Assembly: GCA_938010045.1 (NCBI GenBank)
Contig: CALLFZ010000001.1
Span: 1-64,000, forward strand
Direction: 5' to 3'
Length of the DNA: 64,000 nt
Origin: an uncultured bacterium
Lineage (GTDB): Bacteria > Verrucomicrobiota > Kiritimatiellia > PWTM01
This document shows, piece after piece, positions 63,568 to 64,000 of this stretch. The notes below the pieces were generated by a model. It was not told the DNA's origin. It saw only the letters and a program-made list of their open reading frames with translations, and made no database searches. Position numbers and translations under genes: made by a program. Within the stretch, counting starts at the first letter, position 1, and every line of letters begins with the position of its first letter.

Positions 63568-64000
63568 ATGACGGCCATTCGACGGGCATTGATCAGCGTG
63601 TCGGACAAGACGGGCGTGGTGGAGTTCGCGCGCGCGCTGGCGGACTTCGGCGTCGAGATCCTCTCCACGGGCGGCACGGCGGCGGCTCTGCGCGCGGCGG
63701 GTGTGCCGGTGCGCGAGGTGTCCGACTTTACGGGATTTCCCGAGATGCTCGACGGGCGCGTGAAGACGCTGCATCCGCGCGTGCACGCGGGCATCCTGCA
63801 CCGGCGCGACGTCCCCGCGCACCTCGAGGCGATGCGCGAGCACGGTCTCGAACCCATCGACCTGGTCGCCGTGAATCTCTACCCTTTCGAACGGGTGACG
63901 GCCGGCGGTGCGGACTGGGAGACCGCGATCGAACATATTGACATCGGCGGACCGGCCATGGTGCGCTCGGCGGCGAAGAACATGGATGCGGTCACGGTGG
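63568..64000 (+). CDS. purH: Bifunctional AICAR transformylase/IMP cyclohydrolase (5' part)
   Basis: Only the first 144 codons lie in the window. They show the IMP cyclohydrolase domain of Pur[62 protein letters not shown] and [17 protein letters not shown]. The enzyme makes the last two steps to IMP. It is co-oriented with purM, as expected. Confidence 0.95.
   Translation, partial: MTAIRRALISVSDKTGVVEFARALADFGVEILSTGGTAAALRAAGVPVREVSDFTGFPEMLDGRVKTLHPRVHAGILHRRDVPAHLEAMREHGLEPIDLVAVNLYPFERVTAGGADWETAIEHIDIGGPAMVRSAAKNMDAVTV

Overview
The window is GC-rich, gene-dense bacterial chromosome. It encodes many secreted sulfatases and glycoside hydrolases, an alpha-L-fucosidase, a PEP-CTERM protein, a DUF5060-type multidomain hydrolase, PAS-rich hybrid histidine kinases and mostly short housekeeping operons. 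That mix points to the PVC superphylum, most likely a Kiritimatiellota/Verrucomicrobiota-type polysaccharide degrader. This is inferred from gene content; there is no rRNA here to confirm it.

Layout. 0-6.3 kb is accessory DNA: a DUF499-type ATPase (a defence-island family) carrying an in-frame palindromic repeat, two tiny translationally coupled ORFs, a broken REP-associated (IS200-like) transposase, tRNA-Arg, a DUF218/YdcF protein, and gene-poor DNA with a short repeated motif. 6.3-10.6 kb is a sulfatase / glycosidase / broken-sulfatase operon. 10.7-17.7 kb is mainly housekeeping (RlmI-like methyltransferase, DciA-like protein, hybrid kinase, dapA, rpmI-rplT). 17.7-18.8 kb is a gene-free, motif-rich island. 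18.8-31.3 kb is a carbohydrate region: PEP-CTERM protein, GH29 fucosidase with a decayed C-terminal domain, beta-propeller protein, TIM-barrel epimerase, tRNA-Val, metzincin protease, WbsX-like protein, broken fucose-isomerase-like gene and IDS-type sulfatase. 31.5-40.1 kb holds tRNA-Leu, a CstA-type permease, a motif island, a decayed IS1380/IS4-family transposase, a decayed formylglycine-generating-enzyme-fold gene with an Asn(AAC)-rich stretch resembling a diversity-generating-retroelement target, and a 1216-residue secreted hydrolase. 40.1-49 kb has bioB, an FG-GAP protein, a broken GH5-like gene coupled to an SMP-30-like gene, a second hybrid kinase, a serine hydrolase and a small membrane protein. 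49-64 kb is intact core genome: recC-recB-recD, rpsP-khpA-trmD-rplS-rnhB, tRNA-Phe, a HAD phosphatase, lpdA, purM and the start of purH.

How it fits together. The secreted sulfatases, fucosidase, TIM-barrel epimerase, isomerase-like and GH genes look like a machinery for sulfated, fucose-containing glycans. At least four of these genes carry frameshifts and/or nonsense codons, while long core genes (recB, recC, kinases) are uninterrupted. Decay of the glycan-use regions is therefore a better reading than random sequencing error, though error is not excluded. Intergenic islands carry two short repeated motifs (ACCTCYGTCCC and GTGCCTGTCCCC) that look like REP-type elements; the broken REP-associated transposase is a possible relic of the enzyme that spread one of them. 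Nothing here is a complete new system. The strongest leads are the repeat-interrupted DUF499 ATPase with its mini-ORFs, the dispersed motif families, and the DGR-like remnant.
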